DNA of 52,800 nt from JAQUBU01 sp036677685 (GCA_036677685.1 JAVBWA010000009.1:1-52800), one strand, 5' to 3'; counted from the stretch's first letter, positions 16,295 through 24,217 are shown. Numbers and translations are program-made. The notes: generated by a model from the letters alone, not told the origin.

Positions 16295-16438
16295 ATGGAA
16301 AATACTAAACCTTCAAAACTAAAAGTCCTATATGTTTCCAATCGTCATGATACTTTTTATGGGGTTGGTCATCTTTCTCCCCGCCGGTACCTTGAGGTAC
16401 TGGCAAGCCTGGATTTACCTGATAATTTTTGCTGTGCT
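16295..16438 (+). pseudogene. Truncated, frameshifted copy of the isoprenylcysteine-methyltransferase-like gene
   Basis: The DNA aligns base by base with the first roughly 145 bp of the intact gene at 19050, starting with the same ATGGAAAATACT. A 1-bp insertion at about codon 11 shifts the frame, and similarity ends near 16438. The resulting 73-codon open frame is not a real protein. Its position 12 bp after acyltransferase A matches the spacing of the intact gene after the A fragment at 19037. Confidence 0.85.
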
Positions 16439-16468
16439 ACCGCTGCACCGAGGCGGGAAACATATTTT
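16439..16468 (+). repeat. 30-bp dispersed repeat at the pseudogene breakpoint
   Basis: The 30 bp beginning ACCGCTGCACCGAGGCGGGA match 48056-48085 at about 26 of 30 positions. It begins exactly where the truncated methyltransferase copy loses similarity, so it may mark a recombination or insertion scar. Confidence 0.5.
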
Positions 16469-16520
16469 CACCTCGTTATACAGGTTTTTTTATCGGAAAT
16501 AAGAAAGGGGTTTTAGAAAA

Positions 16521-17828
16521 ATGAAAACGAGCATATTGGAATATGGGATTCCCACCATACTACCGGTAACTGGAATTGATCGAAACTGTTATTTACTCAA
16601 GTACGGATACTATAATATGCAAATCCAGGCGGTCATAGCATTCGATCAACACCTGGATATAGATGTTCTAAAAAAAGCGATTAGATTATCTTTGGATGCT
16701 GAACCGATATTGCGATGCCAGTTTATTGAAAATGATAAACAACCTTATTGGCAGCCCTTTGAAAATCCAGACCAAATCCAGTGGTTTGAGTTTGTAGAAA
16801 ATGATAGTAGACAAGTGGCAATTGAACAGTTCTTGAAAAGCCCATTTTATTATGAAGAGCAAATGCTGAGTGTAAGGCTAATTCGGGTCAATGATCATGA
16901 TACCCTTTGTGTGAAAATCTGTCATGCCTGTTCTGACGGTGCAGGTCTTAAGCAATATTTGCAGTTGCTGGCCGAAATATATTCGAGCTTACTAGAGGAC
17001 TCCCGCTATAAACCTGAGCCTAATACCAAGCGCCGACTGGACCAGAAGAGTTATTTTGAAGCACTAGGTATTAAGGAGCCACTGACATTAATGGATCCCC
17101 ATTCCCAGCTTACACCCCCCGCTACCTGGGCCTTTCCCTATTACAGTGTTGAATCAAAGGAAATGCATATTTCCATGCGCCGTTTTGCTGGTGAATCTTT
17201 CGACAGGATTAAAGCATTTGGCAAAACTCATGCAGTAACCATCAATACTATAATTTTAACCTCATTTTTTAGAAGCATGTTTCAACTATTGAACCCACCG
17301 GCCGGAGACGACCGGGAGATCTGTTTAACCATGGATCTGCGAAGGTCTTTTAAAACCAATCCGTCTCAGGATATATGCAACCTGTCGATAACGGCAGCTG
17401 TAAGCACCTACCGGATGGAGGAAGAAGCTTTTCTGAGGACATTAAAAAGAGTGTCCGAGTCTATTGATGAATTAAAACATACTCAAGCAGAATTGTCTCG
17501 CGCTGTGATAATTGAAGCACAAGAGGCCATGGAATATTCGCAACTATTCACTCTTTTTCAAGCAGTCAAGCCCCAGGTTTTAGAAACTGGTAAGGTTCCT
17601 CCAACCCTAACCAATATGGGGATCATCAGTCCATTGCAGTTTGGACAGCTCCCTGCCTATGATGCTTACCTTGTTCCACCAACTGTTTATGCACCTGGTT
17701 TTTTACTGGGGGTCAGTACCTACAATAGAACTCTGACCCTGTTAGTCGGTTATTGTGAGCCATCACATAGGACTGAAGACGTTAATGCGTTGATGGACTT
17801 CATGGCAGATGAGTTGATTTCTCTGTAA
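16521..17828 (+). CDS. Condensation-domain-like acyltransferase B (COG4908-type)
   Basis: This is a paralogue of the protein encoded at 14972, with strong similarity throughout (for example FDQHLDIDVLKKAIRLSLDA against FDQHLDSDILKRAIRLSMDV). The catalytic motif is HACSDGAG near residue 134, with DLRRSF near 272 and LTNMGIIS near 368. The B protein keeps the HxxxD histidine and aspartate, so it is probably active, perhaps with different substrate preference. AAAGGGG precedes the ATG. A decayed C-terminal copy lies at 20731. It ends before an AT-rich hydrolase gene. Confidence 0.82.
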   Translation: MKTSILEYGIPTILPVTGIDRNCYLLKYGYYNMQIQAVIAFDQHLDIDVLKKAIRLSLDAEPILRCQFIENDKQPYWQPFENPDQIQWFEFVENDSRQVAIEQFLKSPFYYEEQMLSVRLIRVNDHDTLCVKICHACSDGAGLKQYLQLLAEIYSSLLEDSRYKPEPNTKRRLDQKSYFEALGIKEPLTLMDPHSQLTPPATWAFPYYSVESKEMHISMRRFAGESFDRIKAFGKTHAVTINTIILTSFFRSMFQLLNPPAGDDREICLTMDLRRSFKTNPSQDICNLSITAAVSTYRMEEEAFLRTLKRVSESIDELKHTQAELSRAVIIEAQEAMEYSQLFTLFQAVKPQVLETGKVPPTLTNMGIISPLQFGQLPAYDAYLVPPTVYAPGFLLGVSTYNRTLTLLVGYCEPSHRTEDVNALMDFMADELISL

Positions 17829-17919
17829 CTGCCCGATGTAGAAAACTAACATCGTTTGGCAGACAGCCTAATTAAATTATTAGAATTATTTTGAAAATTT
17901 AATTTAAGGAGGTGAAAAA

Positions 17920-18795
17920 ATGTCAGAATATCTATCATTATTTAAAAACAAAACTGCAGAAAGTTTATTCTTTGAAAAATATGAGTCATGTTTAAAATTA
18001 TGGCCGGTTCCATATGAAGAAGATTATATTGAGACTGAATTTGGCCAAACATACGTTATAAAATGCGGAAATAAGAAAGGGCCTGTTCTCGTATTATTGC
18101 ATGGTTTGGGTGGTACTTCCGCCGGGTGGGTACCTAACATCAAAGAATTATCAAAAAAGACTTATATAATTGCAGTTGATATTCTGGGTGATGTTAACAA
18201 AAGTAAAGCAATAAAAACTTTTAACAGCAATAAAGAAGCGGCAGACTGGTTAATTGGTGTTATTAATGGATTAGGAATTGATAAATTCAGTATCATGGGA
18301 ACCTCATACGGCAGTTTTATTGCGATGATTTTGTCAATTTTTGAACCGCAAAGGATTGAATGTTTAATAATACTTTCTCCTACCGTATCAATTTCGAAAC
18401 TTCAAAAAGAATTCTGGTTTGGGGTATTAAAGACTGCAGTTTCACCGTTCGATTCTACAAAAATGAATTTCTTAAAATGGATCAACGCAGATAAACCGTT
18501 AGTTCCAAATGACTATACTGAGTTGCTGATACTCGGGATGAAGTATCGTAGTCTTAAAATTAAATCTTTGATACATTTGTTCAGTGATAATGAATTATCG
18601 CAAATTAAAATGCCGGTATTATTATTAATTGGCAGTAAAGAGGTTGCTACAAGAGTTGATGATGTTAAACAAAGGGCAGAGAGATTAATCAAGAATTTAA
18701 CATTTCAAATAATTGATGATGCCGGTCATACTTTATCATCTGAAAAAGCCGAAATTATTAATCCAATTATTCAGGATTTCCTAAATGGCTTATGA
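17920..18795 (+). CDS. Alpha/beta hydrolase, AT-rich and probably acquired
   Basis: This serine hydrolase of the alpha/beta fold carries the oxyanion motif LLHGLGGTSAGW near residue 55, the nucleophile elbow GTSYGS near residue 125, a PVLLLIGSKE strand with the acid residue nearby and the catalytic histidine in DDAGHTLSSE near residue 272. Length 291 aa is typical. AAGGAGGTG, an ideal ribosome binding site, precedes the ATG. Base composition is clearly more AT-rich than the genes on both sides (many AAA, TTA, ATA codons), which suggests later insertion between the two copies of the duplicated module. Substrate unknown. Confidence 0.85.
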   Translation: MSEYLSLFKNKTAESLFFEKYESCLKLWPVPYEEDYIETEFGQTYVIKCGNKKGPVLVLLHGLGGTSAGWVPNIKELSKKTYIIAVDILGDVNKSKAIKTFNSNKEAADWLIGVINGLGIDKFSIMGTSYGSFIAMILSIFEPQRIECLIILSPTVSISKLQKEFWFGVLKTAVSPFDSTKMNFLKWINADKPLVPNDYTELLILGMKYRSLKIKSLIHLFSDNELSQIKMPVLLLIGSKEVATRVDDVKQRAERLIKNLTFQIIDDAGHTLSSEKAEIINPIIQDFLNGL

Positions 18796-18850
18796 CCTCA
18801 TCCTCAAGAGTGCTTCTTTGCTGCACTCAGGCTGTTTATTCGATTAAACG

Positions 18851-19037
18851 GATTACCGCCAGCGACGCTTATCTGGTCACACCGGCAGTTGCTGCGCCCG
18901 GGATCTTGTGGCGGCCAGCACCTACAACCAAACCCTGACCCTGGAAGCAAGTTTTTATGAACCTTGCCAACAAAAAAGAGGAGATTGAACGCTGTCTGGA
19001 ACTTATTGAGAAGGAACTAAGCTCTCTGGAATTATAG
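18851..19037 (+). pseudogene. C-terminal fragment of a second acyltransferase A copy
   Basis: The DNA aligns with the last roughly 180 bp of acyltransferase A (16102-16282). It encodes ASDAYLVTPAVAAPG, then after a 1-bp deletion AASTYNQTLTLEASF, then after a 1-bp insertion EEIERCLELIEKELSSLEL and the stop. Everything upstream is lost. The same 12-bp spacing to the next methyltransferase gene is kept. Confidence 0.88.
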
Positions 19038-19049
19038 GAGGTCGGATTT

Positions 19050-19721
19050 ATGGAAAATACTGAACATTCAAGACTAAAAGCCTATATGTTTCCAATCATC
19101 ATGATACTTTTTATGGGGCTGGTAATATTTCTTCCCGCCGGCACCTTGAGGTACTGGCAGGCCTGGATTTACCTGGCGGTATTTGCCGTGCCCACTCTTT
19201 TCATTACAATCTATTTCCAAAAAAGAAACCCTGAATTTCTGGCCCGGCGCAGGCGGGTTAAAGACCAGGAATCGGTGAAAAAGACTTCTGTTTTTTTTAA
19301 CCTTGCGTTTCTGGCATATATAATTCCCGGTTTTGATTTTCGCTATCACTGGTCATCAGTGCCGGTCTGGCTGGTTATTACTGCTAACCTAATGGTTTTT
19401 TTAGGCTATGTTTTTATCATCATCGTCTTTAAGGAAAACAGCTATGCTTCAGCCAATTTACAGGTTGAGGAGAACCAGCGGATTATTTCGACCGGCCCCT
19501 ATGGGGTAATACGTCATCCCATGTACACTGGTCTTTTAATGATGATACTATTTGCACCCCTGGCTTTGGGTTCATACTGGGCCGTCCTGCCAGCCCTCCT
19601 TTATATACCATGGACGGTTATCAGGATAAAAAACGAGGAAGAAATGTTGTTACGTGATCTTCCCGGCTACCGCGAATATTGCAGCCGGATTGCTTATCGA
19701 TTAATACCATTAGTTTGGTAA
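19050..19721 (+). CDS. Isoprenylcysteine carboxyl methyltransferase-like membrane methyltransferase
   Basis: This integral-membrane SAM-dependent methyltransferase belongs to the ICMT/PEMT superfamily. Several hydrophobic helices are visible (MFPIIMILFMGLVIFLPAG, WQAWIYLAVFAVPTLFITI, VWLVITANLMVFLGYVFII, LLMMILFAPLALGSY). The SAM-binding signature GPYGVIRHPMYTG lies near residue 152, followed by the acidic NEEEMLLRDLPGYREYC motif near 197. Length 223 aa is typical. TAGGAGG precedes the ATG. It is the intact member of a duplicated pair; the other copy (16295) is truncated. Substrate in bacteria is generally unknown. Confidence 0.88.
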   Translation: MENTEHSRLKAYMFPIIMILFMGLVIFLPAGTLRYWQAWIYLAVFAVPTLFITIYFQKRNPEFLARRRRVKDQESVKKTSVFFNLAFLAYIIPGFDFRYHWSSVPVWLVITANLMVFLGYVFIIIVFKENSYASANLQVEENQRIISTGPYGVIRHPMYTGLLMMILFAPLALGSYWAVLPALLYIPWTVIRIKNEEEMLLRDLPGYREYCSRIAYRLIPLVW

Positions 19722-19758
19722 ACAGCTTAAGTAAATAAGTAAAATTGGGGGGATTAAG

Positions 19759-20679
19759 ATGAAAGAGAATCAAGTCAGTGATACGGCCATTAAAACAGCC
19801 TGTTGGCGAGCTTATCATTCACGTATCGATAACCCGATAATTTTTAATGATTTTCTTGCCTATGATTTGCTTGGGGAATCGGAATATGAATCCTTTAAAA
19901 CTCTTTATGTGTCGATATTTAAAACATTCGCCCCCCCGGAGATTGCCTCATCCTTTTCGGATGGCGCGGCTATTTTAAAACATATGATGCAATCATTAGC
20001 TGCACCGGCCTTGACTTTCAGCCGCACCCGCTATGCGGAGGACAAATTGTTGGATTCCCTCCGGCAGAATGTCGGGCAATATGTAATACTCGGAGCCGGA
20101 TTGGATACCTTTGCCTTCCGGCATTCTGAGGTAATGGAAGACCTTGAGGTGTTTGAAATCGATCACCCTGCCACCCAGCAATTTAAACATCTGCGCATTA
20201 ATGAGTTGGGTTGGAAATACCCGTCCCACTTGCATCTGATTGCGGCGGACTTCAACAAGGATAACGCATCGGAAGCGCTCGCCCGCTCAACATACAACAA
20301 AGAATGCCTAAGCTTCTTTAACTGGCTGGGAGTAACCTACTATCTGCCATACGATGTGGTTTTTGCTGTATTGCAGACTATTTCAGAATCAGCGCCCGCA
20401 GGCAGCAGGATTGTATTTGATTATTTAGATACCGATTTACTCATTCCGGAAAAATCAGCCCAACGTTCGCAAGAGATATTGATGATGGCTGAGCAAGCAG
20501 GAGAGCGTATAAAATCGTTTTTCAACCCGGAAACGCTGGCTGCCGACCTCGCCAAAGTGGGATTTCAACTTGAAGAAAACCTGAACCCATCGGAAATTAA
20601 CGGGTTATACTTCAACAACCGCCCGGACAATTATTATGCTTGCGAAAATGCTCATTTTGCCTGCGCGGTTGTCAAATAA
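19759..20679 (+). CDS. LCMT/PPM-family class I SAM-dependent methyltransferase
   Basis: The protein resembles leucine-carboxyl-methyltransferase-like O-methyltransferases such as those of polyketide clusters. The N-terminal CWRAYHSRIDNPIIFNDF and FSRTRYAEDKL segments are family hallmarks, the SAM-binding motif is QYVILGAGLDTFAFR near residue 95, and the acidic loop is VFEIDHPATQQFK near 132. SFFNWLGVTYYLP is the conserved second-half motif. Length 306 aa is normal. GGGGGG precedes the ATG. It follows the membrane methyltransferase by 37 bp, so both belong to one operon. Its substrate is unknown. Confidence 0.88.
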   Translation: MKENQVSDTAIKTACWRAYHSRIDNPIIFNDFLAYDLLGESEYESFKTLYVSIFKTFAPPEIASSFSDGAAILKHMMQSLAAPALTFSRTRYAEDKLLDSLRQNVGQYVILGAGLDTFAFRHSEVMEDLEVFEIDHPATQQFKHLRINELGWKYPSHLHLIAADFNKDNASEALARSTYNKECLSFFNWLGVTYYLPYDVVFAVLQTISESAPAGSRIVFDYLDTDLLIPEKSAQRSQEILMMAEQAGERIKSFFNPETLAADLAKVGFQLEENLNPSEINGLYFNNRPDNYYACENAHFACAVVK

Positions 20680-20730
20680 GACCTCAGATTATTAGGCCAG
20701 ACGACGGCAGCATAAAGGAGGCAGCGAACC

Positions 20731-20813
20731 AAGTTACTTTGAACCGACGCATAGAAAAGAAAGAAGTTGAAGCCTTAATGGACTTGATGGCGATGGGATT
20801 GCAGTCCCTATAA
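20731..20813 (+). pseudogene. C-terminal fragment of a second acyltransferase B copy
   Basis: The sequence reads SYFEPTHRKE, then after a 1-bp shift EVEALMDLMAMGLQSL and TAA. This matches the end of acyltransferase B (EPSHRTEDVNALMDFMADEL) better than A. It lies 23 bp before the next gene and after the intact LCMT-type methyltransferase, completing the second copy of the duplicated module. Confidence 0.8.
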
Positions 20814-20836
20814 AATTGATAATGGGGTGATTTAAG

Positions 20837-21517
20837 ATGTTCAAGAAGATTCTTATCGGGATTGGGGTAGTCGCATTTTTAATCGTAGCCCTGGGCACAG
20901 CCAGTTATTTTTGGATGTATACCCCTACCAAGGGCCCCAAAATTGACAAATATCAGATACCGCAGTCTGCCTTGCTGGTGGTGGATGTTCAAGAGGATGT
21001 AACTGGCCCGGCGACCAAGATGTATTCCAGCAGCCAATCGGAACATCTGCTAACCCGGGTTAACCAACTGATCGAATCGGCCGACGCATACGAAATACCA
21101 GTCGTTTATATCGGCCAGGAGTTTGCTGATAATTTTATAAACCGGGCTTTATTGGGCAAGACACTTATTGAAGGTCAGGCCGGGACCAAGCTGGATGCCA
21201 GATTAGAAAAAGTGAATTCAATTTACTTCCCCAAACGCCGCTCCGATGCCTTTTCCAATCCGGCCCTGAGTCGCTACCTGGTGGAGAATCAGGTAGCTAA
21301 GCTTTATATAATAGGTGCCGATGCTGCTTTTTGCGTTTACCGTACTGCACAGGGCGGGGTCAATAGGGGCTACGATGTAACCATCATTTCAGATGCAACT
21401 ATAACCTGGACTAAAAAGACCTCTGATGATATTTTAAAGATGTATAAAAAGGATCAAATTTCAATATTAAACAAAGATGAATTCCTGCTAATGCTGGATA
21501 AAACCGGCAGTAAATAA
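20837..21517 (+). CDS. Membrane-anchored isochorismatase-family cysteine hydrolase
   Basis: An N-terminal hydrophobic helix (residues about 4-26, ILIGIGVVAFLIVALGTASY) suggests a membrane anchor. The rest is an isochorismatase-like fold with the catalytic aspartate in ALLVVDVQEDV, lysine in YFPKRRSDAF and cysteine in IIGADAAFCVYRTAQGG, then GYDVTIISDAT. A D-K-C triad points to an amidohydrolase such as nicotinamidase-like enzymes rather than a true isochorismatase. The anchor is unusual for the family. GGGGTGA precedes the ATG. It lies in the same run as the two methyltransferases. Confidence 0.85.
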   Translation: MFKKILIGIGVVAFLIVALGTASYFWMYTPTKGPKIDKYQIPQSALLVVDVQEDVTGPATKMYSSSQSEHLLTRVNQLIESADAYEIPVVYIGQEFADNFINRALLGKTLIEGQAGTKLDARLEKVNSIYFPKRRSDAFSNPALSRYLVENQVAKLYIIGADAAFCVYRTAQGGVNRGYDVTIISDATITWTKKTSDDILKMYKKDQISILNKDEFLLMLDKTGSK

Positions 21518-21551
21518 ATTAAGCAAGGAAGATGTGGAAAGGAGAATCCTA

Positions 21552-22358
21552 ATGCCTGTAGAAAAGGTAAAGACACTTTATTTTTCACCCACCGGAACGA
21601 CCAAAAAAATCGTTCAAACCATCGGAGCCGCCATCACTAACAGCGAACCTGAAACGCTTGACTTTACCGACAGGAAGGTCAGGGATGAAGGCCTGTCTGG
21701 TTTAGGCAACACACTGGCGGTCATCGGCGCCCCGGTTTATTATGGGAGAATTCCCAAAGAGGTTGCGCGTTATTTCTCCAAAATAAAGGTTGACAATACC
21801 CCGGCTGTCCTGGTTGTAGTATACGGAAATCGTGAATTCGAGGATGCTTTGCTGGAACTCCATGACCTGGCTTGTGCGGCGGGTTTCGTGCCGATTGCCG
21901 GGGCGGCATTTATTGGTGAGCATTCCTACTCCTCCGAAAACCTGCCGATGGCACCCGGACGCCCAGATGAGCAAGATTTGAACAGGGCCCGGCTTTTTGG
22001 GGCCGAAATCAAGGAAAAGTTCGATATATTGGTAAAAGCCAACCAGCAAATCTCCTTACCAGGTAACAGTGATTACGCCAGTAGAGCCATACCTAATTAC
22101 CCGTTCAAGGTTCAAACCCTGGAGCAGTGTGTCTTATGCGATATATGTATGGAATCCTGCCCGGTCGATGCCATCTCCATAGACAATGAGTCCGGCCTGC
22201 AGACCGATGCCAAACTCTGTATAATGTGCTTTGCCTGTGTTAGAAACTGCCCGTTAAAAGCCCGGGGGGTCATTAATCCATTTTGGACCCAGGGTATGGA
22301 AATGCTGCATAAACAGTGTTTGCAGAGAAAGGAGCCTGAAGTATTTTTCAGGGTATAG
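21552..22358 (+). CDS. EFR1-type flavodoxin / 2[4Fe-4S] ferredoxin fusion
   Basis: Residues about 5-160 are a flavodoxin-like domain with the FMN phosphate loop FSPTGTTKKIV and GAPVYYGRIPKEV. Near the C-terminus two cysteine clusters, CVLCDICMESCP and CIMCFACVRNCP, bind two [4Fe-4S] centres. The architecture is that of EFR1-type ferrodoxins, which move electrons in anaerobes. I chose ATG at 21552 with AAAGGAG upstream rather than the longer GTG frame at 21534. It ends the plus-strand run of the accessory island; whether it supplies electrons to that pathway is unknown. Confidence 0.87.
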   Translation: MPVEKVKTLYFSPTGTTKKIVQTIGAAITNSEPETLDFTDRKVRDEGLSGLGNTLAVIGAPVYYGRIPKEVARYFSKIKVDNTPAVLVVVYGNREFEDALLELHDLACAAGFVPIAGAAFIGEHSYSSENLPMAPGRPDEQDLNRARLFGAEIKEKFDILVKANQQISLPGNSDYASRAIPNYPFKVQTLEQCVLCDICMESCPVDAISIDNESGLQTDAKLCIMCFACVRNCPLKARGVINPFWTQGMEMLHKQCLQRKEPEVFFRV

Positions 22359-22371
22359 GATACTGGGAATC

Positions 22372-22887
22372 TCACAGAGAATTATTTAACCAGCTATATA
22401 CGGTTATTATTTGCTCCATCGGCATGCGCACCAAGCCGCTGCTCGATGGAGCAACGAAATCCTTTACTCCAGAGATGATTTCACCGGGCTGAAATCCCCA
22501 GGCTACTCGCCTCTGGTGGGCATAAATCTGGTATACCCCTTTGCCCACATAACACACTATCTGCGGGAGGTTAAGCTCTATCTTGCCCCAAAGCAATTCA
22601 CAACCCCGGGCATATTCTGCAGCACTGACATCTGCTGCAGCTCGAGTGGGACGGGCCACCAGATTGGTGAGTCCATAGCCCAGTTCCATAAGACTGGCAT
22701 CTTCCATAGGGCTGTATTGACGCGGAGTTAAACCGGCCTGATGCAGGATTTTCCAGAAACGGTTATTAGGGCTGGCAAAATGATGGCCGATTTCCCCGGA
22801 ACGGATACTGGGATTAAATCCCACAAAAAGCACCTTTAAACCCGGTTTTAAATAATCGGGTAAAGTTTGCTCAGTTATATTTCCCAT
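22372..22887 (-). CDS. mug: G/U mismatch-specific uracil-DNA glycosylase (Mug/TDG type)
   Basis: This enzyme removes uracil or thymine mispaired with guanine. The catalytic motif is VLFVGFNPSIRSGEIGHHFA near residue 20, including N and the following loop, and the second motif SSSGLVRM lies near residue 150. FWKILHQAGLTP and YGLTNLVARPT are conserved family stretches. Length 171 aa is typical. AGGAGGTGA precedes the ATG at 22887, which shares one base with the stop of the upstream gene (TGATG). Convergent with the island genes. Confidence 0.92.
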   Translation of the reverse strand: MGNITEQTLPDYLKPGLKVLFVGFNPSIRSGEIGHHFASPNNRFWKILHQAGLTPRQYSPMEDASLMELGYGLTNLVARPTRAAADVSAAEYARGCELLWGKIELNLPQIVCYVGKGVYQIYAHQRRVAWGFQPGEIISGVKDFVAPSSSGLVRMPMEQIITVYSWLNNSL

Positions 22888-23195
22888 CACTTCACCTCCT
22901 GATTATTCTTGCTGCTTTTGTGGATGCGGATAGAAACCCCACCACAATGACAAGGAAGGTTTGACATGATAGCGTTCCACCTGGTTTCCAAGTCCACTTG
23001 CCCGCTGGTTTTCAGAACCATTACTTCCTTCTTTAGAACCGCATTAATTGCTTCCTTCTGCTGAATTTGCTTCTTATATATATCAGCCTGTTCTAAATTA
23101 TAAATGATTTTATTAATATCAACCCGCTCTTCCCGAAGCGGTATACGAATAGTTTTACCAGTTCTTCGCGCCTGACTGGTACCATGAAATCCCAT
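22887..23195 (-). CDS. Hypothetical protein upstream of mug (102 aa)
   Basis: I do not recognise this family. The middle region (LEQADIYKKQIQQKEAINAV and on) is strongly helical and may form a coiled coil, and there is a CHC motif near the C-terminus (SNLPCHCGGVSIRIH). The start is probably ATG at 23195 with AGGTG directly before it, but later starts are possible. The stop overlaps the mug start, so the two are coupled in translation, suggesting but not proving a role in DNA metabolism. Confidence 0.5.
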   Translation of the reverse strand: MGFHGTSQARRTGKTIRIPLREERVDINKIIYNLEQADIYKKQIQQKEAINAVLKKEVMVLKTSGQVDLETRWNAIMSNLPCHCGGVSIRIHKSSKNNQEVK

Positions 23196-23410
23196 CACCT
23201 AGTATATCTTAAGAGATCTTAGAATTGGATAATAGTCCAGAGCACCTCTAATTGTAGTTGGACTTGTCCATTTCAGAAAGCTTATATCCGGTTTGAATAA
23301 CAATGCTCTTTACCTTAGACTAATACGGTACTACCTGCTAAACTGCTTCATCAGACGATCGAAGCATGACCGTCTTGGACTAAACAACAGTTTAGAAAGG
23401 AGTTTTATAA

Positions 23411-24049
23411 ATGTTAGGTAAAAGAATTATTATTCCGTTTTTAGTAGTATTATTATTATTTGCAGGTTTATTATCAGCAAGAGCTGATGATAATAAGACA
23501 GCATCCGACCTTTCCGACTCACGGAAAGCCGGGGTAGTGCAATCACAGGAAACCCTTGATGCCAAGAAGGACTCTGGTGAAACAGCCGATAGAATGTCTG
23601 ATTCGAGTATAAATCAAAATATGATGAGCTTGCAAAAAGATGATTCCCTGGTTGATAAACGTTTGCTTGAGCCAAAAACAGTACAAACCAGCGGATTATC
23701 AGACAAAACGGCTTCCGCCAATACCACGGCAACAACCGTATCCAGAGGCGGCAGCCGGGAAAACCAGGTTCTGACCATGGTGGCAACCGGCTATGACGGC
23801 TGTTATGAGTGTAATAAACCATATTACGGGCAGCCTTCATATATCGGACTTCCATTGAAGCGGGGAATTGTTGCCGTAGATCCTCAAATCATTCCTATGG
23901 GAACCAGACTTTATGTGGAAGGTTACGGAGAAGCCATAGCTGCCGACCAGGGTAACGCGATTAAGGGTAATAGGATAGACCTCTTTTTTGATAGTCATCA
24001 AGAGGCTTTAAACTTTGGGAAGCAAACTGTCCAAGTTACAATTTTATAG
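23411..24049 (+). CDS. Secreted 3D-domain protein
   Basis: A signal peptide is clear (KRIIIPFLVVLLLFAGLLSARA). A low-complexity, Ser/Thr/Lys-rich linker follows to about residue 115. The C-terminal 3D domain contains MVATGYDGCYECNKP, RGIVAVDPQIIPMGTRLYV, YGEAIAADQGNAIKGNRIDLFF and a final HQEALNFG. Three conserved aspartates, in VDP, ADQG and IDLFF, give the domain its name; it is related to MltA-type lytic transglycosylases and occurs in Firmicutes wall and germination proteins. AAAGGAG precedes the ATG, and a short CTAAAC/GTTTAG hairpin lies at 23380-23395 just upstream. A strong terminator follows. Confidence 0.87.
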   Translation: MLGKRIIIPFLVVLLLFAGLLSARADDNKTASDLSDSRKAGVVQSQETLDAKKDSGETADRMSDSSINQNMMSLQKDDSLVDKRLLEPKTVQTSGLSDKTASANTTATTVSRGGSRENQVLTMVATGYDGCYECNKPYYGQPSYIGLPLKRGIVAVDPQIIPMGTRLYVEGYGEAIAADQGNAIKGNRIDLFFDSHQEALNFGKQTVQVTIL

Positions 24050-24059
24050 GGTAGTGCTG

Positions 24060-24093
24060 GAAACGCCGCAATAAATGCGGCGTTTCTTTTTTT
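24060..24093 (+). terminator. Rho-independent terminator after 3D-domain gene
   Basis: GAAACGCCGCA (24060-24070) and TGCGGCGTTTC (24076-24086) form an 11-bp perfect stem with a 5-nt loop, followed by seven T residues. Confidence 0.95.
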
Positions 24094-24127
24094 AAGTATC
24101 GGAAGAAACTGTGCAGTAGTTTCAAAT
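24094..24127 (+). repeat. Dispersed hairpin-containing motif, copy 1
   Basis: ATCGGAAGAAACTG then a 5-nt spacer and TAGTTTCA matches 48022-48053 at about 28 of 32 positions. The core is a GAAACTG/YAGTTTC hairpin. Both copies lie roughly 100-130 bp before a TTG-started gene. Confidence 0.5.
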
Positions 24128-24217
24128 ATAATCAATAAGCTTTGCATTATTCCTGTATGAAAATGCATAGATTACTGCGATATTTGCAAATAATTAATTG
24201 AAAAGGAGATTTGCAGC

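Noticed and set aside
16295..16516. 73-codon plus-strand open frame considered as a small gene
   Set aside because: DNA alignment with 19050 onwards shows it is the frameshifted start of a methyltransferase copy; the amino acid sequence is out of frame.
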